Shown piece after piece: positions 14,723 to 23,816 of a DNA stretch of 64,000 nt. Position 1 is the first letter of the stretch; each line of letters opens with the position of its first letter. The position numbers and the translations under genes are program-made. Origin of the DNA: Blastococcus tunisiensis (GTDB lineage Bacteria; Actinomycetota; Actinomycetes; Mycobacteriales; Geodermatophilaceae); the NCBI RefSeq assembly GCF_900112815.1, contig NZ_FOND01000002.1, forward strand, positions 152,551 to 216,550, written 5' to 3'. Below the pieces are notes generated by a model, which made no database searches, was not told where the DNA came from, and saw only the letters and a program-made list of their open reading frames with translations.

Positions 14723-16990
14723 ATGCCCGACAGTTCGCTGTCCGGCGGGGACCTGGCGCTGGTCGCCGTCGTCCTCGTCGTCTCCCTGGCCGCCCTCGGG
14801 TTCGCCGCCTACCTCGTCCGCGCCGTCCTGGCGTCGGATCAGGGCACGGTGAAGATGCGCGAGATCGCGCAGGCGGTCCAGGAGGGCGCGGCGGCCTACC
14901 TGAGACGGCAGTTCCGCACCCTCGGCGTCTTCGCCGTGATCGTGTTCCTGCTCCTGCTGGTGCTCCCGGTGGCCGACGGCGGCTGGGAGACCCGGATCGG
15001 CCGGGCGATCTTCTTCCTCATCGGGGCGCTGTTCTCCGCCGCGGTCGGGTTCATCGGCATGACGCTGGCGACGCGCGGCAACGTCCGCGTCGCCGCCGCG
15101 GCCAACGCCGGCGGGTACCTGCCCTCCTTCCGCATCGCCTACCGCACCGGTGGTGTCGTCGGCATGATCACGGTCGGCCTGGGGCTCTTCGGTGCCGCAC
15201 TGGCCCTCCTGCTGTTCGACCAGACGGCCCCGATCGTCCTCGAGGGCTTCGGCTTCGGCGGCGCGCTGCTGGCCATGTTCATGCGCGTGGGCGGCGGCAT
15301 CTTCACCAAGGCCGCCGACGTCGGCGCGGACCTGGTGGGCAAGGTGGAGGCCGGGATCCCCGAGGACGACCCGCGCAACGCGGCGACCATCGCCGACAAC
15401 GTCGGCGACAACGTGGGCGACTGCGCCGGCATGGCGGCCGACCTCTTCGAGTCCTACGCGGTCACCCTGGTCGCCGCCCTGATCCTCGGGCAGGTCTTCT
15501 TCGGCAACGTCGGCATGGTCTTCCCGCTGCTGGTCGCGGGCATCGGCATCATCGCCTCGGTCGTGGGGGTCCTGGCCACCCGGCCGGCCAAGACGGACTC
15601 CAGCGGGATGGCCCCGATCAACCGGGGCTTCTTCACCTCCGCCGCCGCCTCCCTCGTGCTCGTCGCCGCCGCGTCGTTCATCTACCTGCCGAGCGTCTCC
15701 GACGGCGTCGACATGGCCGTCAGCCCGCAGGTGCTCGGCTTCGTCTCCGTCCTCATCGGCGTCGTCCTCGCCGCCACCATCCAGCAGCTCACCGGGTACT
15801 TCACCGAGACCAGCCGCAAGCCGGTCAAGGACATCGGCCGCAGCTCCCTGACCGGCCCCGCCACGGTGATCCTGTCCGGGATATCCCTCGGCCTCGAGTC
15901 CGCCGTCTACGCCGCGGTGCTCATCGGCGGTGCGGTCTACGGCGCCTTCCTGATCGGCGGCGGTGCCGCGCTCTACGCCGTCGCGCTGGCCGGTTGCGGC
16001 CTGCTCACGACCGCCGGCGTCATCGTCGCGATGGACACCTTCGGGCCGGTCAGCGACAACGCGCAGGGCATCGCGGAGATGTCCGGCGACATCGACGAGG
16101 AGGGCGCCCGCGTCCTCACCGACCTCGACGCCGTCGGCAACACCACGAAGGCGATCACGAAGGGGATCGCGATCGCGACGGCGGTGCTGGCCGCCACCGC
16201 GCTCTTCGGCTCCTACAACGCGCAGATCGCCGTGGCCCTCGACGAGGCGGGCGACACCCTCGGCGACGCGTTCAGCCTGGTGAACCCGAACAACGTCGTC
16301 GGGGCGGTGCTGGGCGCCGCCGTCGTGTTCTTCTTCTCCGGGCTGGCGATCAGCGCGGTCTCGCGGGCGGCCGGCCGGGTCGTGTTCGAGGTGCGGGAGC
16401 AGTTCCGCACCCGGCCCGGGATCATGGACTACAGCGAGCGGCCCGACTACAGCGCCGTCGTCGACATCTGCACCAAGGACTCGCTGCGCGAGCTGGCCAC
16501 GCCCGGTCTGCTCGCCGTCCTGGCGCCGGTCGCGGTGGGCTTCGGGCTCGGCTTCGGCCCGCTGGCGGCCTACCTCGTCGGTGCCATCGCGGCCGGCACC
16601 CTGATGGCGGTGTTCCTGTCGAACTCCGGCGGCGCGTGGGACAACGCCAAGAAGATGGTGGAGGACGGCGCGTACGGCGGGAAGGGCAGCGAGGCGCACG
16701 CGGCCACCGTCATCGGTGACACGGTGGGCGACCCCTTCAAGGACACCGCCGGCCCGGCGATCAACCCGCTGATCAAGGTGATGAACCTGGTCGCCCTGAT
16801 CATCGCCCCGGCGGTGGTCGGCCTCTCGGTCGGCGAGGACTCCAACACCGTCCTCCGCGTCCTCATCGCCCTGGCCGCCGTGCTGGTCATCGTCGTCTCC
16901 GTCGTGGTGTCCAAGCGCCGGTCGATCGTCGTCGGCGGGGCGCCCAGCGGCGCGGCCGACGACACCACCCTCACCACCACCGCTCCCTGA
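14723..16990 (+). CDS. hppA: membrane-bound H+-translocating pyrophosphatase, K+-independent type
   Basis: A 755-residue polytopic proton pump that couples PPi hydrolysis to H+ export. The pyrophosphate-binding loop FTKAADVGADLVGKVE is near residues 193-209, followed by DNVGDNVGDCAGMAADLFES, and the C-terminal DTVGDPFKDTAGPA motif is present. The GNTTKAITKG segment near residues 472-481 carries Lys where K+-dependent enzymes have Ala, which predicts a K+-independent pump. Start is ATG 14723, preceded by GGAGG at 14713-14717. A soluble pyrophosphatase is also encoded nearby (27466-27966). The TGTGA sites upstream hint at CRP-type control. Confidence 0.97.
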   Translation: MPDSSLSGGDLALVAVVLVVSLAALGFAAYLVRAVLASDQGTVKMREIAQAVQEGAAAYLRRQFRTLGVFAVIVFLLLLVLPVADGGWETRIGRAIFFLIGALFSAAVGFIGMTLATRGNVRVAAAANAGGYLPSFRIAYRTGGVVGMITVGLGLFGAALALLLFDQTAPIVLEGFGFGGALLAMFMRVGGGIFTKAADVGADLVGKVEAGIPEDDPRNAATIADNVGDNVGDCAGMAADLFESYAVTLVAALILGQVFFGNVGMVFPLLVAGIGIIASVVGVLATRPAKTDSSGMAPINRGFFTSAAASLVLVAAASFIYLPSVSDGVDMAVSPQVLGFVSVLIGVVLAATIQQLTGYFTETSRKPVKDIGRSSLTGPATVILSGISLGLESAVYAAVLIGGAVYGAFLIGGGAALYAVALAGCGLLTTAGVIVAMDTFGPVSDNAQGIAEMSGDIDEEGARVLTDLDAVGNTTKAITKGIAIATAVLAATALFGSYNAQIAVALDEAGDTLGDAFSLVNPNNVVGAVLGAAVVFFFSGLAISAVSRAAGRVVFEVREQFRTRPGIMDYSERPDYSAVVDICTKDSLRELATPGLLAVLAPVAVGFGLGFGPLAAYLVGAIAAGTLMAVFLSNSGGAWDNAKKMVEDGAYGGKGSEAHAATVIGDTVGDPFKDTAGPAINPLIKVMNLVALIIAPAVVGLSVGEDSNTVLRVLIALAAVLVIVVSVVVSKRRSIVVGGAPSGAADDTTLTTTAP

Positions 16991-16994
16991 TCCC

Positions 16995-17038
16995 GCGCCG
17001 ATCCTCCGGCCGGCACCGCCCGGCCGGAGGACCGGCGC
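16995..17038 (+). terminator. terminator hairpin after hppA
   Basis: An 11-bp perfect stem CCTCCGGCCGG/CCGGCCGGAGG (17003-17030, 6-nt loop) is enclosed by an outer CGCGCC/GGCGCG pairing. It begins a few bases after the hppA stop. Confidence 0.75.
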
Positions 17039-17154
17039 GCAGGATGTGGACCGCGCCGCTCCCTGTGGACGGCGGCGCACCGGGCGACCACGCCGCTCCC
17101 TAGCGTCCGGGACCTCCTGCCCATCCAGGGCACCGGACCTTCCAGGGGGCTCCC

Positions 17155-17481
17155 ATGTCGTCGCCGACACCACCAGACGCCGTCCTCGTCCACCCGGCCG
17201 CGGTGACGGCGCTCGCCGGAGAGCTCACCGGGCTGGGCGGCGAGCTGCTGGACGACGCCGAGGACTGCCGCGCGCTGGCCGGACGTCTCCCGGCCGCGCT
17301 CGAGGGCGAGCCGGGGTGGACGGCGGGAGCGGCGGCCGCCGCGTGGGCCGGGCTGCTGGAGGTGCTGGCCGAGCGGACGGCCGCGCTGGCCCGGACCCTG
17401 GCGGCCGTCGTGCAGGCCTACCTCGACGAGGACGCCCGGCTGGCCGGCGGCATCGACGGCCGCCGGCGGCTGCCCCGGTGA
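17155..17481 (+). CDS. small helical protein, WXG100/ESX-like
   Basis: A 108-residue alanine-rich helical protein starting at ATG 17155. Two long helices flank GWTAGAAAAAWAGL near residues 59-72, reminiscent of the turn of WXG100 proteins though not an exact WxG. Size and layout fit the small partner genes that precede DUF1023 hydrolases in actinobacteria. It overlaps the next gene by GTGA and so is probably co-translated. No secretion genes of the type VII system are nearby, so secretion is uncertain. Confidence 0.7.
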   Translation: MSSPTPPDAVLVHPAAVTALAGELTGLGGELLDDAEDCRALAGRLPAALEGEPGWTAGAAAAAWAGLLEVLAERTAALARTLAAVVQAYLDEDARLAGGIDGRRRLPR

Positions 17482-18920
17482 CCGCGCCGGTGCTGCGCGC
17501 CGCGGCGGTCTGGGACGTCGGCCAGGCCCGCCGGGCGGCGCAGGAACTCGGCGCGGTGGCCGGGCGGCTCCCGACCTGGCGGAACCGCCTGGAAGGGGTG
17601 GCGCGGGCGGTCGACGGCGGGACCTCCTGGGCCGGTCCCGCGGCCCGCACCGCCGCGGCCGCGCTGCGCGACCTCTCGGCCGCCGCCTGGGCGGTGGAGC
17701 GGGCGACGGCGGAGTCGGGAACGGCCTTCGACCGGCTCGCCGCCGAGGCCGGGGCGGCGCGGGAACTGGCCCGCGAGGCGCTGGTCCGCCTCGAGGCCCT
17801 CGCCCTGCCGGGCGCACCGGCCCTGCCGGCCGCAGAGGCGGCACTGCGGCACGTCCGGGCCGCCTGCGCGGCCGCCGACGACGCCGGCACCGCCCTGGCC
17901 GACGTGGGGGTGCACGGCGGGTCCGCGCCGGCGGACTTCGCCGCGCTCGCGGCCGGCCTGCCCCTCGGGCAGCCCGTCTGCGCCCCGCCGGGCCCGGCCG
18001 GCCCACCGGAGGCGGTGGCGGCCTGGTGGGCGGCCCTCCCCCTGGCGGCCCAGCTCACCGCGCTGCGCACCGACCCCGCCGGCCTGGGCGCCCGGGACGG
18101 GGTGCCCGCCTGGGCGCGCGACCGGGCGAACCGGCAGCTCCTGGCCGACGCGCTCGCCGACCCCGGGATCGGCGCGTACGCCGCCTTCACCGCCCGCGTC
18201 GTCGCCTCCCGCATCGAGGCGGAGGAGGCGGCCGGTTCCCCGGTGCAGCTGCAGCTGCTCGACCTGGCCGGTGACCGGGTGGCGCTGGCGCTGGGCGACC
18301 TGGACACCGCGGACGCGGTGGCGCTCGTCGTGCCCGGCATCCACAACACCCCCGGTGACGACCTCGGGGCGCTGCTGGGGACCGCGCGGGCCGTCACCGC
18401 CGCGGCGCGCAGAGCGGCGCCCGGGACCACCGTCGCGGCCGCCGTGTGGCTGGGCTACGACAGCCCGAGCGGCGCACCGCAGGTCCTGGGCCGGCGGAAC
18501 GCGGTCGAGGGCGGTGCCGCCCTGGCGGGCGCCCTCACCGGGCTGCGGGCCGGCCGGGACGCCGTGGTCTCCCCGGAGGCGCGGGCGACGGTGCTGGCGC
18601 ACAGCTACGGGACGGTGGTTGTCGACGAGGCCGCGGACGCACCCGGAGCGCTCGCCGCCGACGCCGTGGTCCTGCTGGGCAGCCCCGGCATGGAAGGCGA
18701 CGCGGCGGGCCTGGAGGCGCCGGAGGTGTACGAGGCCGCCTCCCCGGACGACCTGGTCGTGGCGCTCCGGTGGTTCGGCCGGCCGACCGGTTCCGACGGC
18801 TTCGGCGCCACCGCGTTGCCGGTGGACCCCGACACCGGGCACTCCGGGTACTACGACCCCGACCTGCCCACCCTGACCGCGGTGGGCCGGGTGGTCGCGG
18901 GCGTGCCGGACCCCAGGTGA
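17478..18920 (+). CDS. DUF1023 alpha/beta hydrolase with N-terminal helical domain
   Basis: A 480-residue two-part protein. Residues 1-150 are alanine-rich helices containing a WXG-like SWAGPAARTAAAAL turn, resembling an ESX/WXG100 fold. Residues about 270-470 form an alpha/beta hydrolase of the DUF1023 family (PF06259): oxyanion region VVPGIHNTPGDD, nucleophile elbow AHSYGT with Ser near 375, and a C-terminal His in TGHSGYY. Substrate unknown; lipid or ester hydrolysis is typical of the fold. Start GTG 17478 overlaps the upstream small helical gene. Confidence 0.82.
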   Translation: MTAPVLRAAAVWDVGQARRAAQELGAVAGRLPTWRNRLEGVARAVDGGTSWAGPAARTAAAALRDLSAAAWAVERATAESGTAFDRLAAEAGAARELAREALVRLEALALPGAPALPAAEAALRHVRAACAAADDAGTALADVGVHGGSAPADFAALAAGLPLGQPVCAPPGPAGPPEAVAAWWAALPLAAQLTALRTDPAGLGARDGVPAWARDRANRQLLADALADPGIGAYAAFTARVVASRIEAEEAAGSPVQLQLLDLAGDRVALALGDLDTADAVALVVPGIHNTPGDDLGALLGTARAVTAAARRAAPGTTVAAAVWLGYDSPSGAPQVLGRRNAVEGGAALAGALTGLRAGRDAVVSPEARATVLAHSYGTVVVDEAADAPGALAADAVVLLGSPGMEGDAAGLEAPEVYEAASPDDLVVALRWFGRPTGSDGFGATALPVDPDTGHSGYYDPDLPTLTAVGRVVAGVPDPR

Positions 18921-19139
18921 GCGGCGTCGGGGGACCCCGATGGAGGTGTCGGGGAACACAGGCCGCCGCCCGGCGTTGGTCCCGGTGACGGCACGCCCAC
19001 CGGAGGTCGCCCTCGGCGCCCCGCCCGGGACGTGGCTTACCGTGGCCCGCCGAGGGGCCGTTCTCCGCGGCGGCGCCCGCCGGGGTCGGGGGAGCACCCG
19101 GTTCCCGGGCACCACCGCAGTACCACCGACAGGAGCACC

Positions 19140-21983
19140 GTGCCCACGAAGACCAGCCAGACCGGAAGCGAGAGCACCGTCGCGGCCGACGGCGCGACGA
19201 AGCCGCCCGCGCGCCGGCGCACCGCCGCGTCCGGGGGCAAGCCGCTGGTCATCGTGGAGTCGCCCACCAAGGCCAACAAGATCGCCGGCTACCTGGGCAG
19301 CGACTACGTGGTCGAGGCCAGCGTCGGGCACATCCGCGACCTGCCCCGCAACGCCGCCGACGTCCCGGCCGAGCACAAGGGCGCCGCGTGGGCCCGGCTC
19401 GGCGTGGACGTCGACAACTCCTTCGAGCCGCTGTACGTGGTCAGCCCCGATCGCAAGCAGCAGGTCAGCCGGCTCAGGCAGCTGGTCAAGGAGGCCAGCG
19501 AGGTCTACCTCGCGACAGACGAGGACCGCGAGGGCGAGGCGATCGCCTGGCACCTGGTCGACACCCTCAAGCCCCGGGTCCCCGTGCACCGGATGGTGTT
19601 CCACGAGATCACCCCCGAGGCCATCGCCCGCGCGGTGGCCAACCCGCGGGAGCTGGACACCGCCCTGGTCGACGCCCAGGAGACCCGGCGCATCCTCGAC
19701 CGGCTCTACGGCTACGAGGTCTCGCCCGTCCTCTGGAAGAAGGTCCTGCCGAAGCTGTCGGCCGGCCGGGTGCAGTCAGTCGCCACCCGCATCGTCGTGG
19801 AGCGCGAACGCGAGCGGATGGCCTTCCACGCCGCCGACTACTGGTCGCTGGAGGGCACCTTCGCCGTCCCGCGGCCCGGCTCGGCCACCGACGAGGGCGA
19901 GCCGACGACGGTCCGGGCGAAGCTGGTCAGCGTCGACGACAGCCGCGTGGCCACCGGCAAGGACTTCGACCCGGCCACCGGCCGGGTCGGCGGCGACGTC
20001 GTGCACCTCGACGAAGCCGGTGCCCGCGGGCTGGCGGCTCGGCTCGAGGGCCGCCAGGTCGCGGTGAGCCGGGTCGACGAGAAGCCCTACCGGCGCCGTC
20101 CGTACGCCCCGTTCACCACCTCGACGCTGCAGATGGACGCCGGTCGCAAGCTCGGCTGGTCCTCGGCGCAGACCATGCGGGTGGCCCAGCGGCTGTACGA
20201 GAACGGCCACATCACCTACATGCGCACCGACTCCACGAACCTGTCGCAGGAGGCGATCAACGCCGCCCGGCAGCAGGCGCGGGAGCTGTACGGCGACGCC
20301 TACGTCCCGGCCGAGGCCCGCCGGTACAAGAGCAAGGCCAAGGGCGCCCAGGAGGCGCACGAGGCCATCCGTCCCGCCGGCGACAATTTCCGGACCCCCG
20401 GACAGCTGGCGCCGGAGCTGGCGCGCGACGAGTTCCGCCTCTACGAGCTCGTCTGGCAGCGGACCGTGGCCTCGCAGATGGCCGACGCCGTCGGGCAGAC
20501 GGTGAGCATCCGGCTGGCGGGGCGCAGCGCCACCGACGAGGCCGTGGAGTTCACCGCCAGCGGCCGCACCATCACCTTCCCGGGCTTCCTCAAGGCCTAC
20601 GTCGAGTCCCGCGAGGAGTCGACGGCGACCGGTGACGATGACGCCGGCAGCGACGACGCCGAGCGCCGGCTGCCGCGCCTGGAGCGCGGCCAGCAACTGG
20701 ACACGCAGCAGCTGGACGCGAAGGGGCACACCACGAGCCCGCCGTCGCGCTACACCGAGCCGAGCCTGGTGGCCCGGCTGGAGGAGCTCGGCATCGGCCG
20801 CCCGTCGACGTTCGCCTCGATCATGCAGACCATCCAGGACCGCGGCTACGTGTGGAAGAAGGGCAACGCGCTCGTTCCCTCGTTCATCGCGTTCGCCGTG
20901 GTGAACCTGCTGGAGCAGCACTTCGCCCAGCTGGTCGACTACCAGTTCACCGCCTCGCTGGAGGAGGAGCTCGACCAGATCGCCGGCGGCAGCCTGCAGC
21001 GGGTCGACTGGCTGACCGAGTTCTACTTCGGCGGGGCGGGCCGGGCCAACGGTGGCATCGCCGAGTCCGGCGGGCTCAAGCAGATCGTCGGCCAGCGGCT
21101 GGAGGAGATCGACGCCCGCGGGGTGAACTCCATCCCGCTGCGGGCCACCAGCGCCGACGGCGCGTCGGTCGTGGCCCGCGTCGGCCGGTACGGCCCCTAC
21201 CTGCAGGCCGGGGGCGACGACGGCGCCCGGGTCAGCATCCCCGAGGACCTGGCACCCGACGAGCTCACCACCGAGAAGGTGCGGGAGCTGCTCGAGGCGC
21301 CCTCGGGCGACCGGGAGCTCGGCACCGACCCGGAGTCCGGGCACCCCGTCGTCGTGAAGGCCGGCCGCTACGGCCCGTACGTGACCACCGTCGTCCCCGA
21401 GGGCAGCAAGGACGCGCCGCGCACGGCCAGCCTCTTCGCCTCGATGTCGCCGGAGACGCTGACCTTCGAGGAGGCGCTGAAGCTCCTCACGCTGCCCCGC
21501 ACCGTGGGCACCGCCCCGGACGGCGAGGAGATCCAGGCGCTCAACGGCCGCTACGGGCCCTACATCAAGAAGGGCACCGACTCCCGCTCGCTCGACGGCG
21601 AGGAGAAGCTGTTCACGATCACCCTCGACGAGGCGCTGGCGGTCTTCGCCCAGCCCAAGCAGCGCGGCCGGGCCGCGGCGAAGGCCCCGCTGAAGGAACT
21701 GGGCCCCGATCCGGTCACCGAGGGGCAGGTCACCGTCCGCGAGGGCCGGTTCGGCCCCTACGTCACCGACGGCGAGACCAACGCCAGCCTGCGCAAGGGT
21801 GACGACGTCGAGACGATCACCATCGAGCGGGCCGCCGAGCTCCTCGCCGACCGCCGTGCCCGTGGTCCGGTGACCAAGAAGAAGGCCGCCAAGAAGACCG
21901 GCGCCAAGAAGACGGCGGCCAAGAAGGCCCCGGCGAAGAAGGCGGCGGCGAAGAAGGCGGCCGACCCGGTCACCGCCGGCTGA
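19140..21983 (+). CDS. topA: type I DNA topoisomerase
   Basis: A 947-residue topoisomerase IA that relaxes negative supercoils. The Toprim domain starts with VIVESPTKANKI near residues 37-48 and includes the acidic DEDREGE motif; the active-site Tyr is Tyr360 in ITYMRTDST. The C-terminal third contains four repeated GRYGPY-type topoisomerase C-terminal repeats instead of zinc fingers, and the protein ends in a lysine/alanine-rich tail (KKTAAKKAPAKKAAAKK), as in mycobacterial TopA. Start GTG 19140 is fixed by AGGAG at 19131-19135; longer upstream frames lack a ribosome-binding site. Confidence 0.96.
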   Translation: MPTKTSQTGSESTVAADGATKPPARRRTAASGGKPLVIVESPTKANKIAGYLGSDYVVEASVGHIRDLPRNAADVPAEHKGAAWARLGVDVDNSFEPLYVVSPDRKQQVSRLRQLVKEASEVYLATDEDREGEAIAWHLVDTLKPRVPVHRMVFHEITPEAIARAVANPRELDTALVDAQETRRILDRLYGYEVSPVLWKKVLPKLSAGRVQSVATRIVVERERERMAFHAADYWSLEGTFAVPRPGSATDEGEPTTVRAKLVSVDDSRVATGKDFDPATGRVGGDVVHLDEAGARGLAARLEGRQVAVSRVDEKPYRRRPYAPFTTSTLQMDAGRKLGWSSAQTMRVAQRLYENGHITYMRTDSTNLSQEAINAARQQARELYGDAYVPAEARRYKSKAKGAQEAHEAIRPAGDNFRTPGQLAPELARDEFRLYELVWQRTVASQMADAVGQTVSIRLAGRSATDEAVEFTASGRTITFPGFLKAYVESREESTATGDDDAGSDDAERRLPRLERGQQLDTQQLDAKGHTTSPPSRYTEPSLVARLEELGIGRPSTFASIMQTIQDRGYVWKKGNALVPSFIAFAVVNLLEQHFAQLVDYQFTASLEEELDQIAGGSLQRVDWLTEFYFGGAGRANGGIAESGGLKQIVGQRLEEIDARGVNSIPLRATSADGASVVARVGRYGPYLQAGGDDGARVSIPEDLAPDELTTEKVRELLEAPSGDRELGTDPESGHPVVVKAGRYGPYVTTVVPEGSKDAPRTASLFASMSPETLTFEEALKLLTLPRTVGTAPDGEEIQALNGRYGPYIKKGTDSRSLDGEEKLFTITLDEALAVFAQPKQRGRAAAKAPLKELGPDPVTEGQVTVREGRFGPYVTDGETNASLRKGDDVETITIERAAELLADRRARGPVTKKKAAKKTGAKKTAAKKAPAKKAAAKKAADPVTAG

Positions 21984-21987
21984 CGCG

Positions 21988-22749
21988 GTGACCGGCGGGC
22001 CGGACGCCATGCGGACGCGGGGGCGGTCGTTCGGATCGGTCGCCGCCGGGTACGCGGCGCTCCGCCCGAGCTACCCCGCCGACGCGGTCGGGTCCCTCCT
22101 GGCCGGCACCGCCCGTCCGGCGCGGGTGCTGGACGTGGGGGCGAGCACCGGCCTGCTCAGCGAGGTCGTGCTGGCCGCCGGCCACGAGGTGGTCGCGGTC
22201 GACCCGTCCCGGGAGATGCTGGGGGAGCTGACCGCCCGGCTCCCGCGCGTGGGCACGGCCGTGGGCACCGCCGAGTCGCTGCCGGTCGCCGACCGCTGCG
22301 TCGACGCCGTCGTCGCCGGGCAGGCCGCGCACTGGTTCGACCCCGCCCCGGCGGCCCGGGAGATCAGGCGGGTGCTGCGCCCCGGCGGGGTGCTGGGGCT
22401 GGTCTGGAACACCCGCGACGTGCGCGTGCCGTGGATCGCCGCGCTCGAGGAGGTCATCGACGACGAGGCCCGGGGTCACGAGGCGGACCAGCGCGTCGTC
22501 GACGCCTTCGTCGCCGAGCTCGACGCCGAGGTGGGGATGACCGAGTCCGGCATCGTGCAGCGGGTGGCGCCGGAGGACGTGGTGGGGGGAATCGCCACGC
22601 GCAGCTACGTGGCCGTCATGGACGCCGCCCGGCGCGAGCAGTTCCTCTCCCGGGTGCGCCGGCTGCTGGACGGTCACCCCGGCACCCGGGGCCGGCCCGT
22701 GCTGGAGCTCCGCTACGTGACGCACGCCTACCGGCTCGCTCCCCGGTGA
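21988..22749 (+). CDS. class I SAM-dependent methyltransferase
   Basis: A 253-residue methyltransferase of the UbiE/Methyltransf_11 type. Motif I is VLDVGASTGLLSE, motif II AVDPSREML, and motif IV/post-I are DAVVAGQAAHWFD and VLRPGGVLGLVW. The layout resembles fungal and actinobacterial small-molecule methyltransferases; substrate unknown. It starts at GTG 21988 (ATG 22009 is an alternative), 4 bases after topA, so it may be co-transcribed with it. It ends 1 base before the stop of the convergent tam-like gene. Confidence 0.85.
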   Translation: MTGGPDAMRTRGRSFGSVAAGYAALRPSYPADAVGSLLAGTARPARVLDVGASTGLLSEVVLAAGHEVVAVDPSREMLGELTARLPRVGTAVGTAESLPVADRCVDAVVAGQAAHWFDPAPAAREIRRVLRPGGVLGLVWNTRDVRVPWIAALEEVIDDEARGHEADQRVVDAFVAELDAEVGMTESGIVQRVAPEDVVGGIATRSYVAVMDAARREQFLSRVRRLLDGHPGTRGRPVLELRYVTHAYRLAPR

Positions 22750-22750
22750 G

Positions 22751-23533
22751 TCAGGGCGCCCGGTGGCCGACGGCGAACACCCGCCGGAAGGGCAGCGCGA
22801 CGGTGCCGTCGGAGCGGGCCGGGTAGGCCTCCCGCAGGGCCGCGGCGTACTCGGCCGTGAAACGGGGGACGTCGCTGGCGGGCAGGCGGGCGAGCACCGG
22901 CAGGAGCGTCGTGCCCCGCACCCACGCGAGAACCGGGTCGGGCCCGGGGAGCAGGTGCAGGTACGTCGTCTCCCAGACGTCGGCGGCCAGCCCGGCCGCC
23001 GTCAGGATCTCCAGGTAGCCGGCCGGCTCCAGGACGGCATCGGGCCGCGGCGCGGCGTCCGCCAGCCGGTCCGCCCACCGGGGGGACCGGCAGAGCCCGG
23101 CCAGCAGCGCGTGCGTCGGGGCGCGGAAGTTCCCGGGCACCTGGACGGCGAGCCAGCCGCCCGGCCGCAGCCACCCGGCCCACCGCGGGAGCAGCGCCTC
23201 GTGGCCGGGCACCCAGTGCAGCACGGCGTTGCTGACCAGGACGTCCACGGGACCCGGCGGTGCCCAGTCACGCACGTCCCCGAGCACGAACTCGACGGGG
23301 CCGGGATCGGCGGCCGCCGCGGCCAGCATCTCCGGCGACGAGTCGACACCGGTGACCCGCGCCGCCGGCCAGCGCCGCGCCAGCTCCGTGGTGAGCCTGC
23401 CCTCGCCGCAGCCGAGGTCCACCACGACCGCGGGGCGCTCGGCGGGGACGCGGGCCATCAGATCGGCGAAGGGGCGGGCCCGCTCCCCGGCGTAGCGGAG
23501 GTACCCGGCCGGGTCCCACCCGTGCGTCGCCAT
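22751..23533 (-). CDS. tam: trans-aconitate 2-methyltransferase-like protein
   Basis: A 260-residue SAM-dependent methyltransferase. Motif I VVDLGCGEGRLT, VTGVDSSPEML, and the NAVLHWVPGHEALLPRW block are characteristic of Tam, which methylates trans-aconitate, a toxic by-product that inhibits aconitase. Length matches E. coli Tam. Start ATG 23533. The 1-base gap to the convergent methyltransferase leaves no room for a terminator, so transcripts of the two genes probably overlap. Confidence 0.85.
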   Translation of the reverse strand: MATHGWDPAGYLRYAGERARPFADLMARVPAERPAVVVDLGCGEGRLTTELARRWPAARVTGVDSSPEMLAAAAADPGPVEFVLGDVRDWAPPGPVDVLVSNAVLHWVPGHEALLPRWAGWLRPGGWLAVQVPGNFRAPTHALLAGLCRSPRWADRLADAAPRPDAVLEPAGYLEILTAAGLAADVWETTYLHLLPGPDPVLAWVRGTTLLPVLARLPASDVPRFTAEYAAALREAYPARSDGTVALPFRRVFAVGHRAP

Positions 23534-23816
23534 GTCGTCGCCTGCCGTCTCCCCAGCCGTTGCCGCCGGTACCGACCGTAGTTCCCCGGCAGTTCCGTTC
23601 CCGCAGTCGCCTCACCCCTCCGAGCGCTGACTGGCCGGATTCGTCGGGCCGCACCGGTAACGTGATGCCGCCCAGGGACAGCTCGCGCACCCCTCCTCCG
23701 ACCCGGGAGCACCGATTCCCCCCGACCCGACGTCCTCGGCTCCTCCGCCCGACGAGGCGCAGCCGGTCGAGGCGACGAGCCCGCCGGACGACGGCCTGCC
23801 GCCGGCGGGCACGCCG

